Source of the DNA: Sedimentisphaerales bacterium
GTDB taxonomy: Bacteria; Planctomycetota; Phycisphaerae; Sedimentisphaerales; SG8-4
Assembly (NCBI GenBank): GCA_016928975.1
Contig: JAFGJR010000104.1
Span: forward strand, 38,420 to 102,419
Direction of reading: 5' to 3'
DNA length: 64,000 bases
A program made the translations under genes and the position numbers. Positions within the stretch are counted from its first letter, which is position 1. Each line of letters begins with the position of its first letter. Shown one piece after another: positions 27,902 to 38,033 of the stretch. The notes under the pieces were generated by a model, which saw only the letters and a program-made list of their open reading frames with translations, was not told where the DNA came from and made no database searches.

Positions 27902-28889
27902 CGATCAGCTCCTCAACCAGATCCTTCATTGTGACGATCCCCACGGGCACTTCCTCTCTGGCGCGCGTGCGAGTGACGAGAACGATCTTATGCTGCTCCC
28001 GCCGCATGATATCAATGGCCCGGATGACCGGCGTATCCGCGTCCAGCCTGGGAATCGGTTGCAGGAATCTCTCCAGGCTCTCGAAGGGCAGGTCCGAGCC
28101 GAGCGCATCGTACAAATCCACGAAGCCAACGACATTCGTCGGCGTATCCTGCCAGACCAATAGCCGCGTGAGGGCCTGCCTCCTCAACTCATTCAGCAGC
28201 GCCGTCCGATCGCTGCGAACGTCCACCGACTGAACCCGGTCCAGCGGGACCATGACAGTGTTGAGACGCAGACGAGGGATATTCACCACGCGGTCCATCA
28301 TCTCCATCTGGACGCTGCTGAGCAGTCCTTCTTCCTGGGTGTCACGCACGAGCGCCTGGATCTCACGGCCCTGGCTCGATGCGATCATCCGTTCCTGGCG
28401 CACGGCAGAGCCGGTCAGCCGCGCGAACAGGCGAGAGATCCTTCGGACCAAAGAGATCACGCCGCACCACTTGAGAACTCGGTAGTTCACATAGAGCAAG
28501 GGTGACAACGAGGAGGTGAGAACATCCGCCCGATACAAGAACGCGTTCTTGGGGATCAACTGAGAGAAGATGAACAGCAGGGGGGTCATCATGAGCGTCG
28601 CGTAGAACTCCGCTGCCTGTTCCGAGGCCTCGGCACGGAGGAACATGCTTGTGGTAAGGCTGGTCGCGACATAGTGCGCGAGCGTGGTGCCGATCAGCAG
28701 CGAGAGCAGCAAACCCGAGCTGTCGGTCATCGCGCGGGAAAGAAGGATCGAGGACCACTGCCGTCGTTCGACGCCCAGTCTCAGGCGAAGCCGGCTGAGG
28801 CGATAAAGCCCGGTCTCGGCCCCTTCCAGGACGCCGGCCAGGGCGATCAACAGCAGGGCCGCCAGGACTGTAAGCAGTGGGCTATCCAT
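27882..28889 (-). CDS. CNNM/CorC-type transporter-like protein (DUF21, CBS), second copy
   Basis: 335-residue protein with an N-terminal DUF21 membrane domain (about 1-160, opening with LLTVLAALLLIALAGVLEGAETGLY) and a CBS pair (about 200-335). DUF21-CBS proteins transport or sense Mg2+ and other divalent cations. Unlike its neighbour it has no CorC_HlyC C-terminal domain. It overlaps the upstream paralogue by 8 bp and the downstream glycosyltransferase by 20 bp. The paired arrangement suggests a heteromeric membrane complex, which is inference. Confidence 0.87.
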   Translation of the reverse strand: MDSPLLTVLAALLLIALAGVLEGAETGLYRLSRLRLRLGVERRQWSSILLSRAMTDSSGLLLSLLIGTTLAHYVATSLTTSMFLRAEASEQAAEFYATLMMTPLLFIFSQLIPKNAFLYRADVLTSSLSPLLYVNYRVLKWCGVISLVRRISRLFARLTGSAVRQERMIASSQGREIQALVRDTQEEGLLSSVQMEMMDRVVNIPRLRLNTVMVPLDRVQSVDVRSDRTALLNELRRQALTRLLVWQDTPTNVVGFVDLYDALGSDLPFESLERFLQPIPRLDADTPVIRAIDIMRREQHKIVLVTRTRAREEVPVGIVTMKDLVEELIGELAEW

Positions 28890-30147
28890 CGCTCGGCATT
28901 GGCTCCACGGTCAGAATCACAGTTTCGATCCGGTGTCTGCGGACACGTTCGACGGTGAATTTCAGGTTTCCAAGGTGGGCTACATCGTCTTTGCGAGGCA
29001 CTCTCTCCAGCAAGGCTGTTACCAGGCCGCCGATCGTGGACTGGCGGGTCTCCTCCAAGTCGATCCCCAGAGCATCGGCCCACTCATGCATGGCCAGGTC
29101 ACCAGCGAGGCGGTACCGGAAGGGACCTAATTGCTGAATGGGTTCGTCGCCTGTACCCAGGTCCATGCGGCCGACAAGCTCCTCTGCGATATCCTCCAGC
29201 TGCACGATGCCGGCGATTCCGCCGTATTCGTCCACCACCACCGCCATGTCCGTCCTGGTCTTTCGGAAGAACTCCAACAGAGACTCCACCGTTTTCTGCT
29301 CCGGGACGAACTGGACCGGCTGCACGAGTTGATCCAGCAGGACACCCGTCTTGAGGAACAACTGTCGCAAATGAACGAGTCCGACGACGTTGTCCACGTT
29401 CCGCACGTAGACGGGCATCTTCGTGAGGCGGCGCGTGAGCATCAGGTCGCGAACCACATCAGGCGAATCGGAGACGTTGGCGGCGATCATATCAACCCGC
29501 GGCCGCATCACATGTCGCACCTTCAGTGTTCCGAGATCGACGACCTCCGCGAGGAGCCTGTTCTCCTCAGGCGTGAATAGACCCCGCCGGCGGCTGAGCT
29601 CCACCAGGGCGCGGAACTCCGCCAGTGTCATCGCGCCCGGCGTCCCGGGACGATCGAAGAGCAGACGTAGGACGGGCTCCAAAAACACGACGCGAGCCAA
29701 CAGGGCGATCGGTCCGAGCGCCTGGACAACGAAAAAGACGGGCAGTGCCGCCGCTACCGCCAGCGGCCGAGCGTTCGAGTACACTGTTGATTTTGGAAGG
29801 AGCTCACCGAACAGCACAAGCAGGATGAACGTGGCCAACGCCAGAGCTGTCCCGGCGCCCCAGCCCCATGCACGCCCGGTGTGTAAGACCAGGACACTGG
29901 CAATCGCGTAGTAGAGGACGTTGACAGTCATGCCGCCCAGCAGCAGGCAGTTCAGCAGGTGTCCCGGCTTGCGGAGAAGGCCGGCGACGAGCTTCTCCAG
30001 CCGGTTTGCCGAGACGCTGAGCTGTTTGATCTGCCGGCGCGTCAAGCTGAAGAACGCGGTTTCGGACCCGGAGAAGAACGCGGAGCAGGCGAGCAGAAGC
30101 AGCATCACAAGGACGCGGCCGAGGTTCTCATACACGTGCGCTGTCAT
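28882..30147 (-). CDS. CNNM/CorC-type transporter-like protein (DUF21, CBS, CorC_HlyC)
   Basis: 421 residues, full hemolysin-C-type architecture. The DUF21 membrane domain spans about 5-190 with SAFFSGSETAFFSLTRRQIKQL, the conserved motif of this domain. Two CBS domains follow (about 205-330), with MRPRVDMIAANVSDSPDVV and the signature DEYGGIAGIVQLEDIAEELVG split over the second. A CorC_HlyC domain closes the protein (about 335-421). A GGAGG ribosome site precedes ATG 30147. First gene of a three-gene overlapping operon. Confidence 0.9.
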   Translation of the reverse strand: MTAHVYENLGRVLVMLLLLACSAFFSGSETAFFSLTRRQIKQLSVSANRLEKLVAGLLRKPGHLLNCLLLGGMTVNVLYYAIASVLVLHTGRAWGWGAGTALALATFILLVLFGELLPKSTVYSNARPLAVAAALPVFFVVQALGPIALLARVVFLEPVLRLLFDRPGTPGAMTLAEFRALVELSRRRGLFTPEENRLLAEVVDLGTLKVRHVMRPRVDMIAANVSDSPDVVRDLMLTRRLTKMPVYVRNVDNVVGLVHLRQLFLKTGVLLDQLVQPVQFVPEQKTVESLLEFFRKTRTDMAVVVDEYGGIAGIVQLEDIAEELVGRMDLGTGDEPIQQLGPFRYRLAGDLAMHEWADALGIDLEETRQSTIGGLVTALLERVPRKDDVAHLGNLKFTVERVRRHRIETVILTVEPMPSDG

Positions 30148-30188
30148 CCATTCCTCCGCCCCATCATGCGTGCATCCGAACTCAAGTC

Positions 30189-30998
30189 CTACGGACCCCC
30201 GGGCAGTCGGACCCGGAATGTGCTTCCCTTGCCGGGTTGCGATTCGACGCGGATCGTGCCGCCATGAGCGTCAACGATCCGCCGGCAGAACGCAAGACCG
30301 ACACCCGATCCGCCGGCGGGGCGGTCCTTCCCGGATTTCGTGGTGAAGAAGGGCCGGAAGATGCTCTTGAGATTCTCCGGCGTGATGCCCTCGCCGGTGT
30401 CGCGGACTTCAATATCGACGCTATCGGCCGTCCGCGACGCCAGCACCCGCAGGAAGCCGCCGCGCCCCAGCATTGCATCCCGCGCGTTCAGTATCAGATT
30501 CATGAGCACCTGTTGCATCTGTACGGGGATGCAGCGCAATCGCAGGTCTTCGGGGATGCGGACCTCGACGGTGATTCCATCCTTGGTGAAGTCCCGGCAC
30601 AGACCGGTGAACACCTCCTCGACGAGCACCTTGACACTGACTTCTTCCTGCTGCTGCTTCTGGCCGTCTGCCATTCCAAGCAGGCTCTGCATGATCTTGG
30701 AGGCCCGCTGGCAATTCCGCCTGGTGCGGTCCAAGACCTTGGCCACGAGGGCCTTGTCGTTGGGGTTCTGGGCTGCCAGGGCAGCATAGGAGGACAGCGG
30801 CGTGAGAAGATTGTTAATTTCGTGGGCGATCATGGCGGTAGCGGAGCCAAGATTGGCCAACGTCTGGAGCTGAAGGTTCTGCAGCTTCAACGCCGCGTTC
30901 TCCTGCTCTTTGCGAGCCAGTGTTTGATGCAGGGACAGACGTCTCTCAATGATGCTTGTCAACGGCCCACTCCTTTTATACAATCCATCGTCGGGCAT
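30189..30998 (-). CDS. Soluble histidine kinase
   Basis: Sensor kinase lacking membrane helices. ATG 30998 (MPDDGLYKRSGP) gives 269 residues; the 31121 start would extend into the opposite gene. A coiled coil (about residues 15-45) leads to the H box MIAHEINNLLTPL. The N box is MNLILNARDAML, G1 RDTGEGITPEN and G2 GGSGVGLAFCRRIVDAH. It is divergent from a small gene and a single-domain response regulator (31396-31956), which may be its partner. The coiled coil may be its only input module, so signals would come from partner proteins. Confidence 0.88.
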   Translation of the reverse strand: MPDDGLYKRSGPLTSIIERRLSLHQTLARKEQENAALKLQNLQLQTLANLGSATAMIAHEINNLLTPLSSYAALAAQNPNDKALVAKVLDRTRRNCQRASKIMQSLLGMADGQKQQQEEVSVKVLVEEVFTGLCRDFTKDGITVEVRIPEDLRLRCIPVQMQQVLMNLILNARDAMLGRGGFLRVLASRTADSVDIEVRDTGEGITPENLKSIFRPFFTTKSGKDRPAGGSGVGLAFCRRIVDAHGGTIRVESQPGKGSTFRVRLPGGP

Positions 30999-31011
30999 CC
31001 GTACCCAGGGT

Positions 31012-31040
31012 ATTATCGTACGGAAGTGGTTGTCGTACAA
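31012..31040 (-). promoter_or_regulatory. Candidate promoter of the soluble histidine kinase
   Basis: Minus strand TTGTAC (31040-31035), 17-bp spacer, GATAAT (31017-31012). The -10 matches five of six bases, the -35 only three. The predicted start point would leave a very short leader before ATG 30998. Confidence 0.35.
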
Positions 31041-31084
31041 ATATCTATATCGACGGCCGGGTCGTTTTTTCTTGAAGTGGCCGC

Positions 31085-31348
31085 ATGAACGATCAGAGGA
31101 TCCTGGAAGAACTGCTGGCACTGTTGGAGGCCAACCGAGTGAAGATCCGCAGTGAGCCGCTCGGCGGCCAGGGGGGCGGATTGGCCACGATGAGGGGCGA
31201 GAACGTTTTCTTCGTGGACACGGACTCGCCCAGTGCCGAGGTCGCCACGCTCTGTGCGGAGGCGGTCGCGAAGCTGGTGGACATTGAGACGATCTACCTG
31301 CGGCCGGAGGTCCGCCGGTTCATCGAGATTCACACAGGGTCTGCGTGA
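31085..31348 (+). CDS. Small soluble protein of unknown function
   Basis: 87 residues, no recognised family. The N-terminal helix (ILEELLALLEANRVKI) is followed by a GG-rich loop (PLGGQGGGLATM) and a beta-alpha pattern (NVFFVDTDSP, ATLCAEAVAKL), ending in RRFIEIHTG. It lies 47 bp before the response regulator on the same strand and opposite the histidine kinase, so a role with this signalling set is possible. Confidence 0.7.
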   Translation: MNDQRILEELLALLEANRVKIRSEPLGGQGGGLATMRGENVFFVDTDSPSAEVATLCAEAVAKLVDIETIYLRPEVRRFIEIHTGSA

Positions 31349-31395
31349 CAGGTTCCAGATGCCGGATCGGCAACGAACAAGAGAGGGACCGTGAC

Positions 31396-31956
31396 ATGAA
31401 AGACAACCGCAGCGACCAACCGCCGTTGGGACTGAATTGGCTGGGGACCTTACTGATGAACCGAACAAAATATGACGCGCCGCCGGAGAAGCCACCGGTG
31501 ATTCTCGTGGTGGATGACAACGTGCCTAACCTCGAGCTGATCCAGGCCTACCTGGAGGATATCGAGTGCCAGATCGTGCCCGCCCACGACGGGATCGAAG
31601 CCCTGAACGCGGTGGCGAGGAGGAAGCCGGACCTGATCCTGCTGGACGTGATGATGCCCAAGATGAGCGGATTCGAGGTCTGTCGGCGGCTCAAGAATGA
31701 TCCGCAGACAAGTGACATTCCCATCATCATGGTCACGGCCCTCAACGAGTTCGGGGACATCGAGCGGGGAATCGACTCGGGCACGGACGATTTCGTCAGC
31801 AAGCCAGTGAATAGGCTGGAGTTGCTCACGCGAGTGCGGACCATGCTCAAGCTCAAGCACCTGACCGACAAGCTCCAGCGGACGATCGCCTATCTGAGCG
31901 AAGTCGAGAGGAGCGCTCAGTCCGCCATCTCCTCACCGCCGGCCGAGTCCCAGTAG
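31396..31956 (+). CDS. Single-domain response regulator
   Basis: 186-residue protein from ATG 31396 (GAGAGGGA ribosome site). The receiver domain (about 35-155) has LVVDDN, phospho-acceptor Asp in LILLDVMMPKMSG, Thr in MVTAL and Lys in FVSKPVN. There is no output domain; about 30 residues at the C-terminus form a helix (LTDKLQRTIAYLSEVERS). Such PleD/CheY-like regulators act by protein contact. The divergent soluble kinase is a likely partner. Confidence 0.9.
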   Translation: MKDNRSDQPPLGLNWLGTLLMNRTKYDAPPEKPPVILVVDDNVPNLELIQAYLEDIECQIVPAHDGIEALNAVARRKPDLILLDVMMPKMSGFEVCRRLKNDPQTSDIPIIMVTALNEFGDIERGIDSGTDDFVSKPVNRLELLTRVRTMLKLKHLTDKLQRTIAYLSEVERSAQSAISSPPAESQ

Positions 31957-32257
31957 CACCCTCGGCGGGGGCAATGAGAGATCGCATGATGCGCGAGGCA
32001 GGGGGGGGCTCCTGCCGCCGGGGGATGCTGTTTGCCCTGGCAGGTGTAATATGCTGCCCCTGCGATGCGGTTTGTCTGCGGCGACGATGCCTTCAACGCC
32101 GGAACAGGCCCTACAGTACACACAGACCCCACGTCATGTCCGCCCATTTCGCTGATTACCGGGCCATACTCCAGAGTATCGCTTAACCACTCCGGGGAAT
32201 TGGACGATACGTCCCGCAGCATGTGGATCCTGCACCCTATGGTTCCTGGAGTGAGGG
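31957..32257 (+). other. Intergenic region before the TPR protein gene
   Basis: About 300 bp with no supportable gene. A run of seven G at 32001 and a GC-rich stretch follow the response regulator. The end holds the GGAG ribosome site for the TPR gene. No convincing promoter or terminator seen. Confidence 0.4.
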
Positions 32258-33853
32258 ATGAGTAGTTTGCTCGAAATCTTCGGCAGGGCGATCGGCGTTG
32301 ACCCGTCGGATCTGATCTGGCACTGGCTCAACGAACAAAGACAAGATCCTGACGAGTCGGTGCGGAGCCGTCATTTCAATGACATCATCGACCTGATGGG
32401 CAACGGCAAACAGGAGGAAGCCAGTGAGCAGTTGCGGCTGTACCTGTTTGAAAGCCCCATGTGCAGCTTCGGTCGCATGGCTGCCGTCGCCCTGTACCTT
32501 CGGGAGAATCGTGTCAAGGAGGCGATGGAGGAGCTGCACTCTGTCTACATGCGCCAACCCCACAATACGATGGCGCTATACATCCTGGGACACTGCCTCG
32601 AACGCCTTGGACATCAGGCCCAGGCCGTCGAGTTCTATCAGGATTGCCTCAAATTCAAGGACTACCTGCAACTGCCCGCCCAGCGGCTTGGCGCCATCTA
32701 CTTCAAGGAAGGCCGCCTGGATGAGGCCATCGACCAGTACGAGCCGATGAAACGCCACTATCCGGACGACATTTCCACCCTCGTGATCCTCGGGCATCTG
32801 TACCTTGCCGCTCACCGGTACGCCAAAGCGGTTGAGACCTTCAACACGGCGATCCTGATCCATCCGGATAACTTCATGTCCCAGGACCGGGCCGTTGATG
32901 CCCTGGTCGAAAATGGAGAGCTTCAGGAGGCCTTGGACCAGTTGGATGTCCTGCTGGCTGACCAGCCGGACCGACCTGACCTGATCGCCAAGCAGGGGGA
33001 CATACTGTCGATGCTCGGCAACACCAGTGACGCGATCACCCAGTACCAGCAGGCGCTGCGCATCTGTCCGGACTTCCTCGAGGCGACGATCAAGCTGGGC
33101 ACGAACTACCTGAGGATGCACGCCGAGCAACTCGCCGCCCAGCAGTTCAACAGCGCCGTCGAGATCAATGACAAGATCGTCGAGGCGTACACGGGACTGG
33201 CGGCCGCACAGAAGCTCGCCGGCAAGACCCAAGAGGCATTGAACACCCTTTCTCTCGCCTGCGCCATTCAGCCGAACAGCTCGTTCCTGTTCACCGAGAC
33301 CGCCAAGCTCATCCTCAAGGCCGCCATGGAGTCCAACCTCCTGCCGGCGCCGGAGGACAGCCGTAGCGTCGAGAGCATCGTCATGTCCGCCCACCAGCGG
33401 CATCTGGAACGGTTCCCGCACAATCCTGACCTGCACTACCGGCTTGGCATGCTGTACATGAACACGGGGCAGCTCCACCAGGCGTGCGATTGCTTCAACA
33501 CGGCACTGGAGATCAACCCGACGTTCGCGCGCGCCGCGACGAAGCTTGCCGTGTGCCTCTTTGAAACCGGACGTGAAGAACAGGCTCTCGGGCTCATACT
33601 CCCTGTCGACCAGTATGATGCCCACACTCTCGATCTGTACTACAGGACCGCTTTGCTCTACTGCAACCGGGTCAAGTTCGCGTCCTCCGTGATCAATCTC
33701 CAACGCGACATTGCGCTCAATCTCGGTTCAAACCTCGACCCAGCCACGAACATCTCCATCGTCCTGCAGAATCTCGGTCTGTCGGACACTGTCGGCGTCA
33801 TGTGGGAGAACCTCTGCGAAACAGCCGGCCACGTAGGCTCGCCGAACCCCTGA
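32258..33853 (+). CDS. Tetratricopeptide repeat protein
   Basis: 531 residues made almost wholly of TPR helices. Recognisable repeats include NTMALYILGHCLERLGHQA, QLPAQRLGAIYFKEGRLDEA, STLVILGHLYLAAHRYAKA, DLIAKQGDILSMLGNTSDA and DLHYRLGMLYMNTGQLHQA. No signal peptide or membrane helix is visible, so it is probably cytoplasmic. TPR arrays bind partner proteins; the partner is not indicated by neighbours. ATG 32258 follows GGAGTGAGG. Confidence 0.88.
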   Translation: MSSLLEIFGRAIGVDPSDLIWHWLNEQRQDPDESVRSRHFNDIIDLMGNGKQEEASEQLRLYLFESPMCSFGRMAAVALYLRENRVKEAMEELHSVYMRQPHNTMALYILGHCLERLGHQAQAVEFYQDCLKFKDYLQLPAQRLGAIYFKEGRLDEAIDQYEPMKRHYPDDISTLVILGHLYLAAHRYAKAVETFNTAILIHPDNFMSQDRAVDALVENGELQEALDQLDVLLADQPDRPDLIAKQGDILSMLGNTSDAITQYQQALRICPDFLEATIKLGTNYLRMHAEQLAAQQFNSAVEINDKIVEAYTGLAAAQKLAGKTQEALNTLSLACAIQPNSSFLFTETAKLILKAAMESNLLPAPEDSRSVESIVMSAHQRHLERFPHNPDLHYRLGMLYMNTGQLHQACDCFNTALEINPTFARAATKLAVCLFETGREEQALGLILPVDQYDAHTLDLYYRTALLYCNRVKFASSVINLQRDIALNLGSNLDPATNISIVLQNLGLSDTVGVMWENLCETAGHVGSPNP

Positions 33854-34091
33854 CCACGCCGACTACTGCGTCAAGAGGTGGATTCGGCAGCCGTTTCCCG
33901 GCAGTGACCGAATGAAACATAACATATCTTATAAGACGTTCGGAATCAGGTAATCACCAAGCACCCACGTGCCGCTTCGGTCAGTTCAGGAATCGCGGTC
34001 TTGTGACTGGTGACTGTGCAATGACTGGGTGGCCTCGCGCGTGGATAGCGTGATGAGGCGAGGCCGGCCATCGTCCCACTGTCACATTGAC

Positions 34092-34811
34092 TCAGAACCG
34101 AGCGGCCTGCTCACCTACGTCGCGCAGACCGACGGGCTTGTCCAGAATCTCATAGTGCAGAATGGCCCTTTGGAGAGCATCAGGATCGTTGAAGTCAATG
34201 ATCGGGCCAGACTCACGGCCGGGCGGCTGACCGCGAGTGGCAGATTCCTCGCTGCGCGGTTCGAGCGGCATGCGAAACGCCACATCGTCGGTGGCGGATA
34301 CGAGCGGAGCTTCTATCTTCGTAGCCATCGGCTCCGGCGGCGTGATTGCAGCCTTTCGTCCGGCCGCGGCTACGGTCTCTCTTGCCTGTCGCTGGCGAGC
34401 GGCGTGCTGCTCACGGGTGGAGTCGATCATCGCCCCGGCCTGCTCGTAGACCAGAATCGACTCGCCCCCCTTGCCGGTACGAACGCTGATGTTGCCGGGC
34501 GGCGGCTCCGCCCGTTCTCGCACAGCGGCTCTGTCCTGCATCCGTCGGACTCGCTCCTCTGCCTGCCGGCGTTGTGCCTCTGCGACACGCTGCAACTCCT
34601 GCGCCTTTCTCGCCAGCCGCTGCTGCCACGTCTCGCGCTGCGGCCTTCCCGGTTCGGCCTGTCCAGTCGGCGGCACCCTCTTCTTCGTAGCAGCCTTGAC
34701 CAGTGTCCCAAACAGCCAGAAGATCGCCAGGATCGCCAGAATCAGGAAGTTGACCCACTGATCCGAGTCCGTCTGGGCAATCGAATGCAGTTGCGTGATG
34801 AAAGCGATCAT
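34092..34811 (-). CDS. Membrane-anchored charged protein in the flotillin cluster
   Basis: 239 residues, unrecognised. One helix near the N-terminus (about 20-40, NFLILAILAIFWLFGTLVKA) is followed by an Arg/Gln/Glu-rich region predicted to be a long helix or coiled coil (WQQRLARKAQELQRVAEAQ) and a mostly disordered remainder. It starts 17 bp after floA on the same strand. A flotillin-associated membrane protein is a reasonable guess from context; no function is shown. Confidence 0.7.
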   Translation of the reverse strand: MIAFITQLHSIAQTDSDQWVNFLILAILAIFWLFGTLVKAATKKRVPPTGQAEPGRPQRETWQQRLARKAQELQRVAEAQRRQAEERVRRMQDRAAVRERAEPPPGNISVRTGKGGESILVYEQAGAMIDSTREQHAARQRQARETVAAAGRKAAITPPEPMATKIEAPLVSATDDVAFRMPLEPRSEESATRGQPPGRESGPIIDFNDPDALQRAILHYEILDKPVGLRDVGEQAARF

Positions 34812-34828
34812 GGGTCACCGCTCCTTGT

Positions 34829-35857
34829 CTATTCGGTCTTCTTCGGCTTGGCGATGGACTCGCGCATCTGGGTATCGGCCCCGATATTCTTGAGCCGGTA
34901 GTAGTCCATGATCCCCAGATTGCCTGCGCGGAAGGCATCGGCGATCGCCAACGGGACCTGCGCCTCGGCCTCGACGACGCGCGAGCGCATCTCGGCCACA
35001 CGCGCGGTCATTTCCTGTTCAAGGGCAACGGCGTTTGCCCGCCGGACTTCGGCCTCGGCTTGGGCCTTGAGCTTGTTGGCCTCCGCCTGGGCCGTCTGGA
35101 GCTGGGCGCCGATGTTCTCACCGACGTCCACATCGGCGATATCGATCGAGAGAATCTCGAACGCTGTGCCGGCGTCCAGACCTTTGCCCAGCACGGACTT
35201 GGAGATCCGGTCCGGGTTCTCCAGCACATTCTTATACGTAACCGCGCTGCCGATGGTCGTCACGATGCCCTCGCCGACGCGGGCGATGATCGTTTCCTCC
35301 GTGGCGCCGCCGACCAGCCGCTGAATGTTGGTCCGGACCGTTACCCGGGCCTTGGCCCTCAACTGAATGCCGTCCTGCGCCACGGCGTCCACGGTTTCCT
35401 TGCCCTTTTTCGGATCGGGGCAGTCGATCACCTTTGGAAGCACACTGGTCTGAATGGCGTCAACGATATCGCGTCCCGCCAAGTCAATGGCGGTCGCCGT
35501 CTTGAGGGTCAGGTTGATGTTGGCCCGGTCGGCGGCGATCAGGGCTCGCACGACATTCGGCACCCGCCCCCCCGCCAGGTAGTGGCTTTCCAGGTCCTGC
35601 GTCGTCAACTGCAAGCCCGCCTGCACGGCGGTGATCTTGCTGAGCACGATGGTCCGGGCATCCACCCTTCGCAGCCACATGCCGATCAGTTCGCGAAGCT
35701 TGATGTCGGCCCGCGAGAAGTACGCCTGCAACCATAGCCGGGCGAACTTCGTGATGATCAGCAGGAACAGCAGAATTACGATCCCCAGGATGATCAGCAC
35801 GGCAATGATCGCCGTATCCGCCGCTTGTCCCAGTAGTAGTTGTGTCAGTTCAAACAT
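34829..35857 (-). CDS. floA: Flotillin-like protein FloA (SPFH family)
   Basis: Membrane scaffold protein of functional microdomains, 342 residues as in YqfA/FloA. One N-terminal helix (about 14-38) is followed by the SPFH domain (about 60-240; [34 protein letters not shown]) and a coiled region rich in Ala/Glu ([20 protein letters not shown]), then [19 protein letters not shown]. It lies downstream of two nfeD genes, the common NfeD-flotillin arrangement. Confidence 0.95.
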   Translation of the reverse strand: MFELTQLLLGQAADTAIIAVLIILGIVILLFLLIITKFARLWLQAYFSRADIKLRELIGMWLRRVDARTIVLSKITAVQAGLQLTTQDLESHYLAGGRVPNVVRALIAADRANINLTLKTATAIDLAGRDIVDAIQTSVLPKVIDCPDPKKGKETVDAVAQDGIQLRAKARVTVRTNIQRLVGGATEETIIARVGEGIVTTIGSAVTYKNVLENPDRISKSVLGKGLDAGTAFEILSIDIADVDVGENIGAQLQTAQAEANKLKAQAEAEVRRANAVALEQEMTARVAEMRSRVVEAEAQVPLAIADAFRAGNLGIMDYYRLKNIGADTQMRESIAKPKKTE

Positions 35858-35920
35858 CGTTCGTCCCTTTCAATCGCCGGACTCCTGCAAAATGGACGTT
35901 AGGCATGCAGAAGTCCACTC

Positions 35921-36418
35921 CTATTGTAGCTCATCCACGACCCGCACGGTCACCTGAGTCCCTTCAACGTGAATCACCGTCACGGTTCTATCTTTCTCCA
36001 CGAAGCCGCCCTCGGCCACGCACTCAACCCTGCGCCCATCGAAGTCGCACATGCCGACCGGGCGCAACGTCGTCACCACCCTGCCCGTCCGGCCGAGAAG
36101 CTTAGCAAGCTCCGGCGAGTCGGCAATCGCATCGCCGCGATCCCGTACCGGCGGAGCCAGCATTATCTGTCTTCCGAACCGTGTCTTCGGCAGGATCTTG
36201 TACGCCAGAGCCAACAGCGATGGCACCATGACCAACCCGACGCCCAAGCCGATCCATCCCGCCACCACACTGTGCTGGAAGAAAATCCATATCCCGCCCA
36301 CCAGGCACGCGACCGCACAGATAGCCAGCAGCCCGGCGCTCGGAATGAAGACCTCCGCCACGATCAGCGTCGCGCAGACCACATACAGGAAGACAGCAAG
36401 CAGCAGCCACCAATCCAC
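35921..36418 (-). CDS. Short NfeD-like membrane protein
   Basis: 165 residues, start GTG 36418 with AAAGGA eight bases upstream. Two or three membrane helices (about 3-70) are followed by a small OB-fold NfeD domain (about 95-165; GRTGRVVTTLRPVGMCDFDGRRVECVAEG is spread over it). NfeD partners flotillins and influences membrane domain assembly. It sits between the long NfeD and floA. Confidence 0.88.
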   Translation of the reverse strand: MDWWLLLAVFLYVVCATLIVAEVFIPSAGLLAICAVACLVGGIWIFFQHSVVAGWIGLGVGLVMVPSLLALAYKILPKTRFGRQIMLAPPVRDRGDAIADSPELAKLLGRTGRVVTTLRPVGMCDFDGRRVECVAEGGFVEKDRTVTVIHVEGTQVTVRVVDELQ

Positions 36419-36473
36419 AAACGCATCCTTTGCTTAACCACATCCAACTTCGTACATCGCCCCCTCCTATTTG

Positions 36474-38033
36474 TTATGCCTCAGCGTCCGGTTCGATCTT
36501 CCTGACAACGACCCGGCCCCCGTGGATTTCGAGGATCTGGACTTGTGTGCCCCTTTCGAGAAATTCGCCTGTCGCCACGACGTCCGCGATGGCGTCGCCG
36601 AAGCGGGCCTTTCCTGCCGGCCGCAACGTGGAGAGCACCTCGCCAATATCCCCGACCTCTACGCCGACGGGGGCGCTGTCCGGCGGGCTGGTCATGCTGA
36701 TCTGCGATCCGCCTCTGCCGGTGGCGGCCACAGCAGGTGAGAGGATCAGCCCGCTCATGAACGGGATCTTCGGCAGATACCGCGAGAGCAGCCAGGCCGC
36801 CACCACGAATCCCACAAAGCCGACCGCCAGCCCGATCACACCGGAGGACAGGTTCTGCCAATCGCCGGACGTCTGTGGCCAGGGAATCTCGTTCGGCGGG
36901 TTGCGGATCAGCATTCCGAACAGCCCGATCAACACGCAGGCAATGCCGAGAATCCCCGCCACTCCGAAACCCGGTAGCACGAAGATCTCCACCAGCAACA
37001 GCACCACCCCGATGAACAGCAGGAGGACTTCGGCCCAGTTTGCCATCCCGACGAGGTACTTGCTGCCCAGGATCAAGGCGAAACAGATGACCGCCACCAG
37101 GCCCGGCAGTCCGACACCCGGCGCGTTGAACTCGATGTAGACCCCCAGTAGCGCGAGCATGAACAGGATGCCCATCACGACCGGCGAGTTCAGCCAACTG
37201 ACCATCAACTCGGACCAGTTTGGCTCCAAGACCTCCGGCTTGGTCACAAAGACCACGTTGTCCCGTTTTGCGAGGAAGGCCAGTGCTCCGTCGAGGTCGG
37301 GCACGACCGCCCTGGCGAGGCCGTACTCCTGGGCGCGCGACGCCGTGAGGGTCAACAACTCATCGCTGCCGCTGATCTTCTCCGCCTTCTCCACTTCATA
37401 CTCGTTCGGGTCCTTGGGCAAATCGTCCTTCTCGAAGAACTCGTACTGGCCGGTCCGAAGGTTCAGCACACGGTAGACTTCGATCTGCATGGTGACCATC
37501 GCCCGGAGCAGCAACGCGGGATAACCATTGGCTTCCGCGGCACGCTGGAACGCCGCACGCACAAAGCTCTCGGCCTTCTCTCGCTCGACGCCCTCCAGCT
37601 TACCGCCCATCGTGATCGGTGCGGCGTCGCCGATCGTCGTGTTCTCACGCATGATGATATCCCGGCACGACACACTTACGAGCGCCCCTGCTGAGATGGC
37701 CTCGGTCGTGATATATGCCACGGTATGGGCACGGGGGGATACTTCCTGAATCAGGTACTTGGCGATCGAATCCGCCGCATCGACCATCCCGCCGTACGTC
37801 TCGATCTGATAGATCAGGTAATCCGCCCCTGTCCTCAGAGCGATCTCGCTGCGCCGCCTCATTGAGTAGAGCAGAGCCTGGTCGATCGTGCCTTTGCAGG
37901 GGATCACGGCCGCCGCCGCATTTCGCGATCCGGAGGTCGAAGCATCCGCCGCGTCGAGGCCGGCCGCACCCACCCACGCCCAGGCTACCATGCACGGAGC
38001 AAGAATGCGAATCGCTGGGAATCCTTTCTTCAT
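36474..38033 (-). CDS. Long NfeD protein with ClpP-like serine protease domain
   Basis: 519 residues from ATG 38033. A signal peptide (KGFPAIRILAPCMVAWAW) leads to a ClpP/SppA-like domain (about 45-250), with YLIYQIETYGGMVDAADSI and the nucleophile-bearing SAGALVSVSC, matching the archaeal 1510-type protease fused to NfeD. Four or more membrane helices (about 265-420) follow, and a C-terminal NfeD OB domain. It is first in the NfeD-NfeD-FloA run and may cleave membrane proteins in flotillin domains. Confidence 0.9.
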   Translation of the reverse strand: MKKGFPAIRILAPCMVAWAWVGAAGLDAADASTSGSRNAAAAVIPCKGTIDQALLYSMRRRSEIALRTGADYLIYQIETYGGMVDAADSIAKYLIQEVSPRAHTVAYITTEAISAGALVSVSCRDIIMRENTTIGDAAPITMGGKLEGVEREKAESFVRAAFQRAAEANGYPALLLRAMVTMQIEVYRVLNLRTGQYEFFEKDDLPKDPNEYEVEKAEKISGSDELLTLTASRAQEYGLARAVVPDLDGALAFLAKRDNVVFVTKPEVLEPNWSELMVSWLNSPVVMGILFMLALLGVYIEFNAPGVGLPGLVAVICFALILGSKYLVGMANWAEVLLLFIGVVLLLVEIFVLPGFGVAGILGIACVLIGLFGMLIRNPPNEIPWPQTSGDWQNLSSGVIGLAVGFVGFVVAAWLLSRYLPKIPFMSGLILSPAVAATGRGGSQISMTSPPDSAPVGVEVGDIGEVLSTLRPAGKARFGDAIADVVATGEFLERGTQVQILEIHGGRVVVRKIEPDAEA